A DNA stretch of 64,000 nt from Burkholderiaceae bacterium (lineage in GTDB: Bacteria; Pseudomonadota; Gammaproteobacteria; Burkholderiales; Burkholderiaceae_E), in contig JAGXFR010000026.1 in NCBI GenBank assembly GCA_024637155.1, positions 1 through 64,000 of the forward strand. The letters run 5' to 3'. The notes beneath the pieces were generated by a model, which searched no databases, was not told the origin of the DNA, and was given only the letters and a program-made list of their open reading frames with translations. Each line of letters starts with the position of its first letter. Positions within the stretch are counted from its first letter, which is position 1. The position numbers and the translations under genes were made by a program. Positions 36,992-47,813 of the stretch are shown one piece after another.

Positions 36992-37020
36992 TTGACCCGG
37001 GATGGATCTCTGCGTAGCAT
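36992..37020 (+). promoter_or_regulatory. Strong sigma70-type promoter for mltD
   Basis: TTGACC (36992-36997), exactly 17 bases, and TAGCAT (37015-37020) form the best promoter seen in this window. Transcription would start about 37027, giving a leader near 37 bases before the TTG start of mltD at 37064. Confidence 0.65.
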
Positions 37021-37063
37021 CCGGGCAAGTTTCTGAACCGAATCAATATCTTGGGAGACCCCG

Positions 37064-39025
37064 TTGCGGAATCTTCGAGCAACGTCCTCGCGCCGAACCG
37101 GGGTTGCCTGCGTGCTGTTCCTCGTTGCGGCCATCGCGGGGTGCAGCACGACACCCATCGCGCCCCCCACCGCCGTCGTCAACGCGCCCGAATCCGGACA
37201 GCGTGCGGGCGCCCCGAACCAGACTGCTCCCGGCACGATTGCCGCGGCCCCAGACACGCTCCCGGGCCAGTCCGGGCGCGGCACCCCGGACGGCAGCGCC
37301 GGCCGTCCCGAGGTCGCGCAGGAAGCACAGCGCGCGGATGCGCCAGCGGCCGGGACACCGTCCGCCGGCGCATCCGCAGCCGCGGCACCCGCGCCGGCCG
37401 CGCGCGAAGCACGCGCGCCCATCACTTCGGGCGCCTCCGCACCGACCGCGACCCGCGCTGACGGGCCGACGCGACCCGCCGCACCCGTCGCGGCCGGCGC
37501 CCTCAAGCCCGCCCCGGCGGCGGACGCTTCCGCGGCCCGAACCGAAAGCACCCCCCGGCCCGACGTCGTGGCGGCGCCGGTTGTTCCTCCGCCCCCGGAC
37601 GATCTGTGGGACCGGATCCGGGCCGGCTTCGCGCTGCCCGAGTTGAACACGCCGCTGGTCGCCGAGAAGGAGCGTTTCTACCTCTCGAAACCGGAGTATC
37701 TGCAGCGCATGATGCAGCGCGGCGGGCGCTATCTGCACTACATCGTCGAGGAGATCGAGCGGCGCGGCATGCCCACCGAGATCGCACTGCTGCCTTTCGT
37801 CGAGAGCGCGATGAATCCGGGCGCGCTTTCTTCGGCGCAGGCCGCGGGCCTCTGGCAGTTCATCCCGTCCACGGGCAAGGCCTACAACCTGAACCAGAAC
37901 TGGTGGGTCGACAACCGCCGCGACGTCGTGAAGTCGACGCACGCGGCGCTGGACTACCTGCAGAAGATCTACGCGATGCACGGCAACGACTGGTTCCTCG
38001 CGCTGGCCTCCTACAACTGGGGGGAAGGCGCGGTCGGACGGGCGGTGAAGAAGAATCAGGCGAAGGGCCTCGGGACCCATTATCTCGACCTGAACATGCC
38101 CGCGGAGACGAGGAACTACATCCCCAAGCTGATCGCGCTCAAGAACGTCATCCAGCGCGCGGACGAGCTGAAGTTGACGCTGCCGGCGCTGCCGAACCGC
38201 CCCTATTTCGCGACCATCGAGAAGACGCGGCCGATCGACCTGAAGCTCGCCGCGAAGTTTGCCGGCATGAGCGTCGAGGAATTCGTCGCGCTCAACCCGG
38301 CGCACAACCGACCGGTGATTTCGGCGACCAAGAACAACGAGATCAAGCTGCCCGCCGACCGGGTCGACGCGTTCCTGGCGGCAGTCGAGCAGCACGGCGA
38401 GGCGAATCGCGTGTTCGCCAGTTGGCAGCCGCACACGATCGGACCCGCGGAAACGCTCGCCACGGTCGCGGCGCGCGGCGGCGTGTCGGAGTCGGAACTG
38501 CGCCGCGCCAACAGCCTGGCGCCGAGCCAGCGCATCCTCGCGGGCACCCGGATCATCGCACCGCATCCGGCGGTCACCGACGAGTTGTCGGTCGAGCGCT
38601 TCGTCGCGCCGCGCGTCTACGAATCGGTGTCCCGTTCGCCGCTCTATCACACCGTCGGCAAGCGCGATTCGGCGCCTTCCATCGCCGCACGCTACAAGAT
38701 CTCGGAAGCGATGCTCAACAGCTTGAACGACCTGCGCAACGGCGTGCGCCGCGGCATGCGGCTGCTGATTCGCAAGGGCGGAACTCAGACGCTGCTCACC
38801 GACGAGAACGGCGGCAAGCAGGTGATTGCCAACTCCCCCGCCGCCACGCCGGAGCGTGGCGCCGCGGCGCGGCGCAAGACGGGGGCGAAGAGCTCCCCCA
38901 AGGCGCGCAGCCCGGCGCGCTCCGCTGCGGCCAGCGGTGCGGGTCAGCCCGCGGCCAAGGTGCGCAAGGTCAGCCACGAGCCCACGCCGAAGGCGAAGTC
39001 GCCCGGTCCGCGCCGCGCGATGTAG
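37064..39025 (+). CDS. mltD: Membrane-bound lytic murein transglycosylase D
   Basis: Outer-membrane lipoprotein that cuts peptidoglycan glycan strands to 1,6-anhydro ends. 653 residues: lipoprotein signal ending AAIAGC (Cys27), an unusual Ala/Pro/Gly-rich spacer from about 35 to 180, a GH23 SLT domain with catalytic Glu near 247 (FVESAMNP), AAGLWQFIPSTGKAY and ASYNWGEGAVGRA, then two weak LysM-like repeats (about 453-495 and 528-570) and a basic, Ala/Lys-rich tail. The start is TTG 37064: GGGAG lies about six bases before it and it gives an ideal signal. Longer than E. coli MltD because of the spacer and tail. Confidence 0.95.
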   Translation: MRNLRATSSRRTGVACVLFLVAAIAGCSTTPIAPPTAVVNAPESGQRAGAPNQTAPGTIAAAPDTLPGQSGRGTPDGSAGRPEVAQEAQRADAPAAGTPSAGASAAAAPAPAAREARAPITSGASAPTATRADGPTRPAAPVAAGALKPAPAADASAARTESTPRPDVVAAPVVPPPPDDLWDRIRAGFALPELNTPLVAEKERFYLSKPEYLQRMMQRGGRYLHYIVEEIERRGMPTEIALLPFVESAMNPGALSSAQAAGLWQFIPSTGKAYNLNQNWWVDNRRDVVKSTHAALDYLQKIYAMHGNDWFLALASYNWGEGAVGRAVKKNQAKGLGTHYLDLNMPAETRNYIPKLIALKNVIQRADELKLTLPALPNRPYFATIEKTRPIDLKLAAKFAGMSVEEFVALNPAHNRPVISATKNNEIKLPADRVDAFLAAVEQHGEANRVFASWQPHTIGPAETLATVAARGGVSESELRRANSLAPSQRILAGTRIIAPHPAVTDELSVERFVAPRVYESVSRSPLYHTVGKRDSAPSIAARYKISEAMLNSLNDLRNGVRRGMRLLIRKGGTQTLLTDENGGKQVIANSPAATPERGAAARRKTGAKSSPKARSPARSAAASGAGQPAAKVRKVSHEPTPKAKSPGPRRAM

Positions 39026-39031
39026 CGTCAC

Positions 39032-39059
39032 GCCGGCGGCACCCGCGCGGGTGCCCGGC
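39032..39059. terminator. Bidirectional hairpin terminator between mltD and yejF
   Basis: In the 34-base gap between converging stops, GCACCC/GGGTGC closes a GCGC loop and is extended by GCCGG/CCGGC across a two-base bulge (39032-39059). It fills almost the entire gap. No T tract. Confidence 0.6.
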
Positions 39060-40694
<1,635 letters not shown>

Positions 40695-40701
40695 CGCCGC
40701 C

Positions 40702-41736
40702 TCAGCCCTTGCGCGTGTCGAGCGCGTCACGCAACGCCTCGCCCACGAAAATGAGCAGCAGCAGGGTGGCGACCAGCACCCCGAAGGTCCCCAGCGAGAT
40801 CCACCACGCATCCAGATTCGCCTTGCCCTGTGCGAGCAGTTCACCGAGGCTCGGCGTCGAGGGGGGGACGCCGAGACCGAGGAAGTCCAGGCTGGTCAAC
40901 GCGACGATCGCGGCACTCATGCGAAAGGGCAGGAACGCGATCACCGGGGTGAGCGAGTTGGGCAGCAGATGACGCCAGATGATCGTGCGGTTGGCGAGCC
41001 CCAGCGCGCGGGCGGCGGTCACATACTCGAGGGTGCGGTTGCGCAGGAACTCGGCGCGGGTGTAGTCGGACAGCCCCATCCAGCCGAACAGCGACAGGAT
41101 CGCCAGCAGGATCCAGATGCTCGGCTCGAACACCGAGGCGAGAATCAGCAGCAGGTAGAGCTCGGGAATCGATCCCCAGACCTCGATGAAGCGCTGGAAA
41201 CCCAGATCGACGCGACCGCCGAAGTAACCCTGCAGCGCGCCCGTGAGCACGCCAATCGCCAGCCCCAGCACGGTGAGCGCGAGCCCGAAGAGCACCGAGA
41301 TGCGGAAACCGTAGAGGAGTCGCGCGAGCACGTCGCGCCCCCGATCGTCGGTGCCGAACAGGTTCTCGCGCGACGGGGGGGCCGGGTTCGGGCTGGGCGC
41401 GAAGTAGTTGATCGTGTCGAAGCGGTAATGATTCGGCGGGTAGACGGCCCAGTTGCCGGGCCGCGCAAACTGCTCGCGGATGAAGGGGTCGTGATAGTCG
41501 GTCAATGTGCGGAAGTCGCCGCCGAAGGTCGTCTCCGGGTAGTCGCGCAGCAGCGGCGCGTAGAACTCACCCTCATAGCGCACCAGAATCGGCCGGTCGT
41601 TCGAGAGGATTTCGGCGAACAGGCTGGTGCCGAAAACGACGATGAAGATCCACAGGCTCACAAAGCCGCGCCGGTTCGCCCGGAAGCGCCGCCAGGCGCG
41701 CTGCCCCGGCGAGAGCGAGGACCCTCGCGCGCTCAC
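40702..41736 (-). CDS. yejE: Peptide ABC transporter permease YejE
   Basis: Inner-membrane permease of 344 residues, DppC/OppC class. An N-terminal segment (FVSLWIFIVVFGTSLFAEIL) is followed by a periplasmic domain that includes YPPNHYRFDTINY and ENLFGTDDRGRDVLARLLYGFRISVLFG, then the coupling loop EYVTAARALGLANRTIIWRHLLPNSL. The start is a GTG at 41736 that overlaps the yejB stop (GTGA at 41733-41736). The large extracytoplasmic insert is typical of YejE rather than of DppC. Confidence 0.93.
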   Translation of the reverse strand: MSARGSSLSPGQRAWRRFRANRRGFVSLWIFIVVFGTSLFAEILSNDRPILVRYEGEFYAPLLRDYPETTFGGDFRTLTDYHDPFIREQFARPGNWAVYPPNHYRFDTINYFAPSPNPAPPSRENLFGTDDRGRDVLARLLYGFRISVLFGLALTVLGLAIGVLTGALQGYFGGRVDLGFQRFIEVWGSIPELYLLLILASVFEPSIWILLAILSLFGWMGLSDYTRAEFLRNRTLEYVTAARALGLANRTIIWRHLLPNSLTPVIAFLPFRMSAAIVALTSLDFLGLGVPPSTPSLGELLAQGKANLDAWWISLGTFGVLVATLLLLIFVGEALRDALDTRKG

Positions 41737-42779
41737 GACACGGCCCCGAACTTCACGCGCGGATCCACCCACGTGTAGGCGAGATCGGTCACCAGCTTGG
41801 TGAGCAGGCCGATGAGCGAGAACACGTAGAGCGAGCCCATGACAACCGGGTAGTCGCGCCGGATGATCGCCTCGTAGGACAGCAGGCCCAGCCCGTCGAG
41901 CGAAAAGAGGGTCTCGATGAGCAGCGACCCGGTGAAGAACGCCCCGACGAAGGCCGCCGGGAAACCGGTGACCAGCGGGATCAGCGCGTTGCGAAAGATG
42001 TGCTTGTAGAACACCGTGCGCTGGGACAGGCCCTTCGCGCGGGCGGTCAGCACGTACTGCTTGCGGATCTCCTCGAGAAAGGTGTTCTTCGTGAGCATCG
42101 TGGTCACCGCGAAGCTGCCCACCACCAGGCAGGTCAGCGGCAGCGTCAGATGCCAGAAATAGTCGAGCACCTTGCCGATCAGCGAGAGCTCGGCAAATCC
42201 GTCCGAAGTCAGCCCTCGCAGCGGGAACACCTGCAAAAAGGTGCCGCCACCCAGCAGCACGAGCAGCGCCACCCCGAGCACGAAGCCGGGGATCGCATAG
42301 CCGGTCAGGATCGCGCTGCTGGTCCACAGGTCGAAGCGCGAACCGTCGCGCACCGCCTTGGCAATACCCAGCGGAATCGAGACCAGGTAGGTCAGCAGAA
42401 AGCTCCAGATCCCGAGACTCATCGAAACGGGGAGCTTGGAGATGATCAGTTCCCAGACGCTCTTGTGATGGAAGTAGCTGGTGCCCAGATCGAAACGCGC
42501 GTAGCGCTGGAGCATGTCCCAGAAGCGCTCGTGCGCGGGCTTGTCGAAACCGTAGAGCTTGCGGATCTCCTGGAGTTTCTCCGGATCCACGCCCTGCGCA
42601 CCCCGATAGCCCGACGCCGTCGCGACGACCTCGCCCGACCCACCGCGGCCCCGCAGTTCCTGAACCAGTTGTTCGACCGGCCCGCCGGGAACGAACTGGA
42701 TGACCGCGAACGCGACCAGCAGGATCCCGAACAGCGTCGGGATCATCAGCGCGAGGCGTTTGACGATGTACGCGATCAT
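41733..42779 (-). CDS. yejB: Peptide ABC transporter permease YejB
   Basis: Inner-membrane permease of 348 residues, DppB/OppB class. It starts MIAYIVKRLALMIPTLFGILLVAF, has the YejB-specific RGRGGSGEV and GVDPEKLQEIRKLYGFDKP periplasmic stretch and the coupling loop QYVLTARAKGLSQRTVFYKHIFRNALIPL. It follows yejA by 43 bases and overlaps yejE. With YejE it forms the channel. Confidence 0.94.
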   Translation of the reverse strand: MIAYIVKRLALMIPTLFGILLVAFAVIQFVPGGPVEQLVQELRGRGGSGEVVATASGYRGAQGVDPEKLQEIRKLYGFDKPAHERFWDMLQRYARFDLGTSYFHHKSVWELIISKLPVSMSLGIWSFLLTYLVSIPLGIAKAVRDGSRFDLWTSSAILTGYAIPGFVLGVALLVLLGGGTFLQVFPLRGLTSDGFAELSLIGKVLDYFWHLTLPLTCLVVGSFAVTTMLTKNTFLEEIRKQYVLTARAKGLSQRTVFYKHIFRNALIPLVTGFPAAFVGAFFTGSLLIETLFSLDGLGLLSYEAIIRRDYPVVMGSLYVFSLIGLLTKLVTDLAYTWVDPRVKFGAVS

Positions 42780-42822
42780 TTCGTGCGCGCCGCCGCGACG
42801 GCAGGGATGAAGTTGCGCTCGA

Positions 42823-44685
42823 TCACCGCGGCGCCACTCCGGGCCGCATCCACCAGGTCTTGACCATCCAGGCGGCCGCGCCGTAGTACAGCGGGAGCTT
42901 CTCCGGGTAGGCGAGCCCGCGCCAATAGGCCACGCGGTGCGTCGTCGAGTAGAAGTGCGGCACCAGATAGTAGCCGTGGCGCAGCACCCGGTCGAGCGCG
43001 CGCGCGGCGGCGACCAGTTCGGCTCGGGTCCGGCTTTCGAGCAGCCGCGCGATCAAGGTGTCGACCGCCGGATCGCGCACGCCCGCGACGTTCTCGGAGC
43101 CGGTCTCGGTGGCCGCGTGCGCGCTGAACCGGTCGAGCAGTTCGTTGCCCGGCGTCTGGCTCGCCCCGTAGGCATGCACCACGACGTCGAAGTCGAAGGC
43201 GTCGATGCGCTTCTGGTAGAGCGCGAGATCGGTGACGCGCAGTCGCGCGCGAATCCCCAGTTTCTCGAGATTGCGCGCCCAGGGCTCCGCGACCCGTTCG
43301 AAGGCCTTCGAGTAGTTGAGGATCTCGAATTCGAAGGGCGCGCCCGCGGCGTTGCGCAATATGCCGTCATCGGCCACGCGCCACCCGGCCTGCTGCAGCA
43401 GTTCGCGCGCCTGGCGCAGGTTGGCGCGCAGGCTGTGAGGCGGCACCGTGTCGGCGGGCAGCGGCGCTTCCCCGAACACCGCCGGGTCGAGCTTCGCGCG
43501 CAGCGGCTCGAGCAGCGCGAGCTCCGCCTCGGACGGCAGGCCCTTCGCCTCCATTTCGCTGTTGGTGAAGTAGCTGCGGCTGCGCACGTACTGGCCGTAG
43601 AAGATCTGCCGGTTCATCCACTCGAAGTCGAACGCCAGCCCGAGGGCCTGTCGCACGCGCCGATCGGCAAATTGCGCCCGGCGCGTGTTCAGCGCAAAGC
43701 CCTGCAGCCCGGCGCCGTTGGAGTGCTTGAATTCGCGCTTGACCAGCTCGCCGCTCGCGTAGCGCCGGCCGGTATGCCCGCGTGCCCAGTTGCGCGCCGA
43801 GTTCTCGGCGATCCAGTCGAAGACGCCCGCCTTGAAGCCTTCGAGCCGCGCCGTCTCGTCGCGGAAGTACTTGTAGGTGATCCAGTCGAAATTGAACATG
43901 CCGCGGCGCGTCGGGAGATCGCGCGCCCAGTATTGCGGGTTGCGCCGGAAGCGGATCGAGCGGCCCAGATCGAAGCGCTCGACGCGATATGGTCCGCTGG
44001 TAATGGGCTCGTCGAGCACCACCTCGTTGAACGGACGCGGCGCGCCCCACTTGTGCGAGAAGATGGGCAGCTGCATGCCCAGGATCAGGTGCAGTTCGTG
44101 GTTGCGGCGCTTGAACTCGAAGCGCACGGTCAGCGGGTCGACGACCACCGCACGGGCGACGTCGGCGTAGTACTGGCGCATCGCCGGGTGCCCGAGCTTG
44201 CTGGTGAGCGTGTCGAAGGAGTGCTTGACGTCCGTCGCGAGCACCGGATCGCCGTTCCAGAAGCGGGCGCGCGGGTCGATCCGGAAGGTGATGGAAAGCT
44301 CGTCCGGGGCCAGCTCCATGTCGCGGGCGATCAGCGCGTACATCGAGAAGGGCTCGTCCTCGCTCCCCTCCGCCAGCGTCTCGAACATCAGCTGTCCGAG
44401 GCCGGCCGCCGCGGTGCCCTTCAAGGTGTAGGGATTGAGCTTGTCGAAGGATCCGAACCCGTCGAGGTTGACCGAGCCCCCCTTCGGGGCGAGCGGGTTC
44501 ACGTAATCGAAGTGCGTGAAGTCCGCCGGGTACTTGGGAGTGGTGCCCCAGGCGAGCGCCGGCACGGCCAGTGCGGGCTGCGGCATCGCCAGATGTAGGG
44601 CAATTGACAACACACATGCGCGGATTCCGCGCACCCGCAGCGGGCTGCGCGCCGAACCTGCACTGCGCCATGCGAGAATCCTCAT
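42823..44685 (-). CDS. yejA: Peptide ABC transporter substrate-binding protein YejA
   Basis: Periplasmic peptide-binding protein of the SBP_bac_5 family, about 620 residues. After a long signal peptide (cleavage near [12 protein letters not shown]) come the YejA hallmarks [32 protein letters not shown] and [17 protein letters not shown]. Start ATG 44685 is chosen; a further in-frame ATG at 44748 would overlap the start of fabI. It is the first gene of the operon and its ATG is only 28 bases from that of the divergent fabI, so promoters must lie partly within each other's coding region. Confidence 0.93.
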   Translation of the reverse strand: MRILAWRSAGSARSPLRVRGIRACVLSIALHLAMPQPALAVPALAWGTTPKYPADFTHFDYVNPLAPKGGSVNLDGFGSFDKLNPYTLKGTAAAGLGQLMFETLAEGSEDEPFSMYALIARDMELAPDELSITFRIDPRARFWNGDPVLATDVKHSFDTLTSKLGHPAMRQYYADVARAVVVDPLTVRFEFKRRNHELHLILGMQLPIFSHKWGAPRPFNEVVLDEPITSGPYRVERFDLGRSIRFRRNPQYWARDLPTRRGMFNFDWITYKYFRDETARLEGFKAGVFDWIAENSARNWARGHTGRRYASGELVKREFKHSNGAGLQGFALNTRRAQFADRRVRQALGLAFDFEWMNRQIFYGQYVRSRSYFTNSEMEAKGLPSEAELALLEPLRAKLDPAVFGEAPLPADTVPPHSLRANLRQARELLQQAGWRVADDGILRNAAGAPFEFEILNYSKAFERVAEPWARNLEKLGIRARLRVTDLALYQKRIDAFDFDVVVHAYGASQTPGNELLDRFSAHAATETGSENVAGVRDPAVDTLIARLLESRTRAELVAAARALDRVLRHGYYLVPHFYSTTHRVAYWRGLAYPEKLPLYYGAAAWMVKTWWMRPGVAPR

Positions 44686-44713
44686 TGGCTTTGATTCTAG
44701 CGGAGTGGCACTG

Positions 44714-45505
44714 ATGGGATTCCTCGCGGGCAAACGCATCCTGATCACCGGTCTGCTGTCGACCCGCTCGATCGCTTACGGCGTGGCCAAATCGTGCCAC
44801 GACCAGGGCGCAGAACTGGCATTCACCTACCAGTCGGAGCGGTTTCGCGAACGCGTGGCGGAGATGGCGGCGGGCTTCGGTTCCACGCTCGTGCTCCCCT
44901 GCGACGTCGTCGAGGACGCGCAGATCGACGCGCTCTTCGCCGCATTGGCCGAGTCGTGGGACGGGTTGGACGGGCTGGTTCACGCGATCGCCTATGCGCC
45001 GCGCGAGGCGCTTGCCGGCAAGTTTCTCGAGGGCCTGGACCGCGAGGGGTTTCGGGCCGCCCACGACATCTCTTCCTACAGCTTCGTCGCGCTCACCCGC
45101 GCGGCCCTGCCGATGATGGCCGGACGCCATGCCTCGCTGCTGACGATGAGCTATCTCGGCGCCAACATGGTGCTGCCGCACTACAACGTGATGGGGCTGG
45201 CCAAGGCGAGCCTGGAGTCGGGGGTGCGTTACCTTGCCGACAACCTCGGGCCGCAGGGAATCCGCGTCAACGGCATCTCAGCCGGGCCGATTCGCACGCT
45301 GGCGGCCGCGGGAATCAAGGATTTCGGCAAGATCTTTTCCTTTGTCGAACGCAACGCCCCGCTGCGGCGCAACGTGACGATCGACGACGTCGGCAACGTG
45401 GCGGCGTTCCTGCTCTCGGATCTCGCCGCCGGGGTCACCGGCGAGATCACCATGGTCGACGGCGGCTTCAGCCGGGTGATCGGGGGCATGGCCGAGTTGG
45501 CCTGA
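44714..45505 (+). CDS. fabI: Enoyl-[acyl-carrier-protein] reductase (NADH)
   Basis: Last reduction of each fatty-acid elongation cycle. The 263-residue product is close to E. coli Fab[15 protein letters not shown], Tyr147 and Tyr157-x6-Lys164 ([15 protein letters not shown]), [15 protein letters not shown]. At the E. coli Gly93 position, known for triclosan and diazaborine resistance changes, this protein has Ala (VHAIAYAP), as some other bacteria do. Start ATG 44714 with GGAG eight bases upstream. Converges on senA over 55 bases. Confidence 0.97.
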   Translation: MGFLAGKRILITGLLSTRSIAYGVAKSCHDQGAELAFTYQSERFRERVAEMAAGFGSTLVLPCDVVEDAQIDALFAALAESWDGLDGLVHAIAYAPREALAGKFLEGLDREGFRAAHDISSYSFVALTRAALPMMAGRHASLLTMSYLGANMVLPHYNVMGLAKASLESGVRYLADNLGPQGIRVNGISAGPIRTLAAAGIKDFGKIFSFVERNAPLRRNVTIDDVGNVAAFLLSDLAAGVTGEITMVDGGFSRVIGGMAELA

Positions 45506-45560
45506 GACCCGCGCCGGCGAGCGCAACCCGGCGATACGCGCGCCCGGTTCGACGCCGCGC

Positions 45561-46712
45561 TCATTGAGCGGCGCAAGTCCGAAAGCCCACGAAAACGTCG
45601 CTGCGCTCGGGCAGGTAGAAGTTCCGGAACCGCGTATCGACCATGCCGCGCGGCGTGGCGAAGGACGCTCCACGGACCGCCCGATGCGTTCCGAACCACG
45701 GGGCCGAGTACTCCGCGTAGGGGTCCGGCGCGAAGCCGGGGTACGGCACAAAGGGCGAGGCGGTCCATTCCCAGACCCTCTCGCCCCACTCCATCTCGCC
45801 GCGCGTGCGCGCCGCGAGTTCCCACTCCTGCTCGGTGGGCAGGCGCCGCCCGGCCCAACGGCAGTAGGCATCCGCTTCGTACGCGTCGACGTGCACGACC
45901 GGCGCCTCCGGGTCGAGCAGCAGCCAGTGCTCGAAGCGCCGCGCGTACATCTCGCTGCCGATCGCACGCCAGTAACGCGGCCGCTCCCGGCCCGCTGCGC
46001 GCAGCGCCGCGAACGCGCCGGCGTCCCACCAGCGCGCATCCCGATAAGCGCCGTCATCGACGAAGGCACGAAACGCGGCATTGCTCACCGGCCGCGCCGC
46101 GATGCGAAAGGGCGCGACCCGTGCGCGGTGGAGCCACTTTTCGTTGTCGAAGCAAAAGCCTGCGCCGGGCTGCGCGCCGAACTCCACCTCGCCGCCGGCA
46201 ATCGCCAGGTCTGCAGCCGGCCCGACAACGACCACGGGCGCGGGCAGCAGTGGCGCGCGAATCGAGAGCGTCTGCCAGGTGTAGGCGAGCGCCTCGACAT
46301 GCATCATTTCGTGAAAGAGCGCGAGCCGGAAGAAGTACAGCCCATCGTGCGTTTCGGGCGCGCTCGCGAGCCGCGCGAGGCACGCGTCGAGCACGTCGCG
46401 CAGGTACGCTTCGGTCGCCGCGCGCCGCGGCAGCGGGATCTCCCAGCGGGTGGCGTGCGCGACCGCGGCCGAGTCGTACAGCGCATCGCTCCCGGGCAGG
46501 AGCGAGGCGTGGGGCGAGGCGCCATCGCGCGTGCGCAGGCACCAGTGCTCCTGGAACCAGGCGACGTGCCCGATCTCCCAGAGCGGCAGGTTGATCGTCT
46601 CGAGCAGCGGCACGCGCCACTGCCCTTCGTCGAGCGATTCGACCAGGCCCAGCAGTTGGGCGCGAACCGCGCCCAACGCGGCGGCCAGTTCGGAACGGTC
46701 GGCTGAGCGCAC
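45561..46712 (-). CDS. senA: Selenoneine synthase SenA (EgtB-like non-heme iron enzyme)
   Basis: Joins a selenosugar to hercynine by oxidative C-Se bond formation, leading to selenoneine. 383 residues: an N-terminal DinB-like four-helix domain holding the iron ligands His49 (WEIGHVAWFQEHW) and His134/His138 with Glu140 (FHEMMHVEA, the H-x3-H-x-E pattern of EgtB), then a C-terminal formylglycine-generating-enzyme-like domain from about 170 (VSNAAFRAFVDDGAY, CRWAGRRLPTEQEWELAA, FRNFYLPERSDVFVGFR). Assignment to SenA rather than EgtB rests on the neighbours senB and selD, diverging from it. Start is GTG 46712 with GGAGG five bases upstream. An ergothioneine-forming EgtB would be the alternative, but no egtC or egtE is present. 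Confidence 0.87.
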   Translation of the reverse strand: MRSADRSELAAALGAVRAQLLGLVESLDEGQWRVPLLETINLPLWEIGHVAWFQEHWCLRTRDGASPHASLLPGSDALYDSAAVAHATRWEIPLPRRAATEAYLRDVLDACLARLASAPETHDGLYFFRLALFHEMMHVEALAYTWQTLSIRAPLLPAPVVVVGPAADLAIAGGEVEFGAQPGAGFCFDNEKWLHRARVAPFRIAARPVSNAAFRAFVDDGAYRDARWWDAGAFAALRAAGRERPRYWRAIGSEMYARRFEHWLLLDPEAPVVHVDAYEADAYCRWAGRRLPTEQEWELAARTRGEMEWGERVWEWTASPFVPYPGFAPDPYAEYSAPWFGTHRAVRGASFATPRGMVDTRFRNFYLPERSDVFVGFRTCAAQ

Positions 46713-46727
46713 GGCTTCCTCCGTGGT

Positions 46728-46786
46728 CTATAGTTAGGTCGGCCCTATCCGAACCCTGCGCCGAACCCTGTGCGCCAACCGGCGCA
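46728..46786. promoter_or_regulatory. senA-senB divergent control region
   Basis: The 87-base region between the two starts has CTATAG (46728-46733; a TATAGT -10-like box on the plus strand and TATAGA on the other), a direct repeat CCGAACCCTG (46749-46758 and 46761-46770) with 12-base period, and a hairpin TGCGCC-AACC-GGCGCA (46771-46786) just before the senB start. No clear -35 on either strand. Confidence 0.45.
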
Positions 46787-46799
46787 AGCCGCAAAGCCC

Positions 46800-47813
46800 G
46801 TGAAGCCACATATCGTCATTATCTCCCCGGCGCTCGCCGACGCGAACAACGGCAACTGGCAGACCGCACGGCGCTGGGCGGGCTTCCTGCGCGCGCAGGC
46901 GCGCGTGACGATCGGGCGCACCTGGGACGGAACCGCGTGCGACGCGATGATCGCACTGCACGCGCGCCGCTCCGCGGATTCGATCGCGCGCTTCGCCGCG
47001 AGCGGCGCCGGCCTGGCGGTCGTGCTCACCGGCACGGATCTTTATCGGGACATCCGGGTCGACACCGCCGCGCAGCGCTCGCTGGACCTGGCCCACCGGC
47101 TGGTGGTGCTCCAGAGCGCCGGCCTCGCCGAACTCGCGCCCTTGCATCGGGCCAAGACCGCAGTGATCTACCAGTCCGCGCGTCGGCTGCGCCCGGGAAG
47201 GCCGCGGCGGCGCAGCTTCGACCTGCTGCTCGTCGCGCACCTGCGCGCGGAGAAGGATCCGCTCACGGCGGCGCGCGCGCTCGCGCGACTGGAGGACCCG
47301 ACCCTGCGGCTGGTTCACGTCGGCGACACGGGTAGCGGCCCCGACACGGCAGCGCGCGATCCCGTGGGCGCCGCCTTCGTTCGCGCGGCCACGGCCGACG
47401 CCCGCATCGAATTGCGCGGCGCGCTGCCGCACGCGGCCACCCGCCAGGCGATCCGGCGCGCACGCGTGCTGCTGCTGCCCTCGCGCATGGAGGGCGGCGC
47501 CAATGTGCTCATCGAGGCGCTCATGTGCGGCGTCCCGGTGATCGCTTCGCGAATCGGCGGGTCGATCGGATTGCTCGGCGCGCACTATCCGGGTCTCTTT
47601 CCCGTCGGCGACGATGCGGCGCTCGCCGATCTGATCCGGCGTGCGCGCGACGAGCCGGGATTTCTCGACGATCTGCGTGCGCATGGCGCGCGTCATGCCC
47701 CACTCTTTGACCCTGCGCGCGAACGGGATGCGGTGCGCGCGCTCGGGCATAATTTGCTGCTTCTCGGCGCGCGCGCCGGGAGCCCGATTACCACGGAGCA
47801 GCCTCGACGATGA
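46800..47813 (+). CDS. senB: Selenosugar synthase SenB (TIGR04348-type glycosyltransferase)
   Basis: GT-B fold glycosyltransferase of about 337 residues. In the selenoneine pathway SenB uses selenophosphate and a UDP-sugar to form a 1-selenosugar. Signature stretches: VIISPALADANNGNWQTARRWAGFL at the N-terminus, VVLTGTDLYRDI, LLLVAHLRAEKDPLTAARAL, and the donor-site SRMEGGANVLIEAL-MCGVPVIAS block. It matches the family once catalogued as TIGR04348, which neighbours selD. The GTG at 46800 puts the start next to KPHIVIISPA; a GTG at 46770 adds ten residues. Neither has a clear binding site. The stop overlaps selD (ATGA). Confidence 0.87.
   Translation: MKPHIVIISPALADANNGNWQTARRWAGFLRAQARVTIGRTWDGTACDAMIALHARRSADSIARFAASGAGLAVVLTGTDLYRDIRVDTAAQRSLDLAHRLVVLQSAGLAELAPLHRAKTAVIYQSARRLRPGRPRRRSFDLLLVAHLRAEKDPLTAARALARLEDPTLRLVHVGDTGSGPDTAARDPVGAAFVRAATADARIELRGALPHAATRQAIRRARVLLLPSRMEGGANVLIEALMCGVPVIASRIGGSIGLLGAHYPGLFPVGDDAALADLIRRARDEPGFLDDLRAHGARHAPLFDPARERDAVRALGHNLLLLGARAGSPITTEQPRR

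Noticed and set aside
45551-45575. Inverted GCTCA/TGAGC at the fabI-senA junction as a terminator
   Set aside because: The loop would be about one base and the element overlaps the senA stop codon; it cannot form a proper hairpin.
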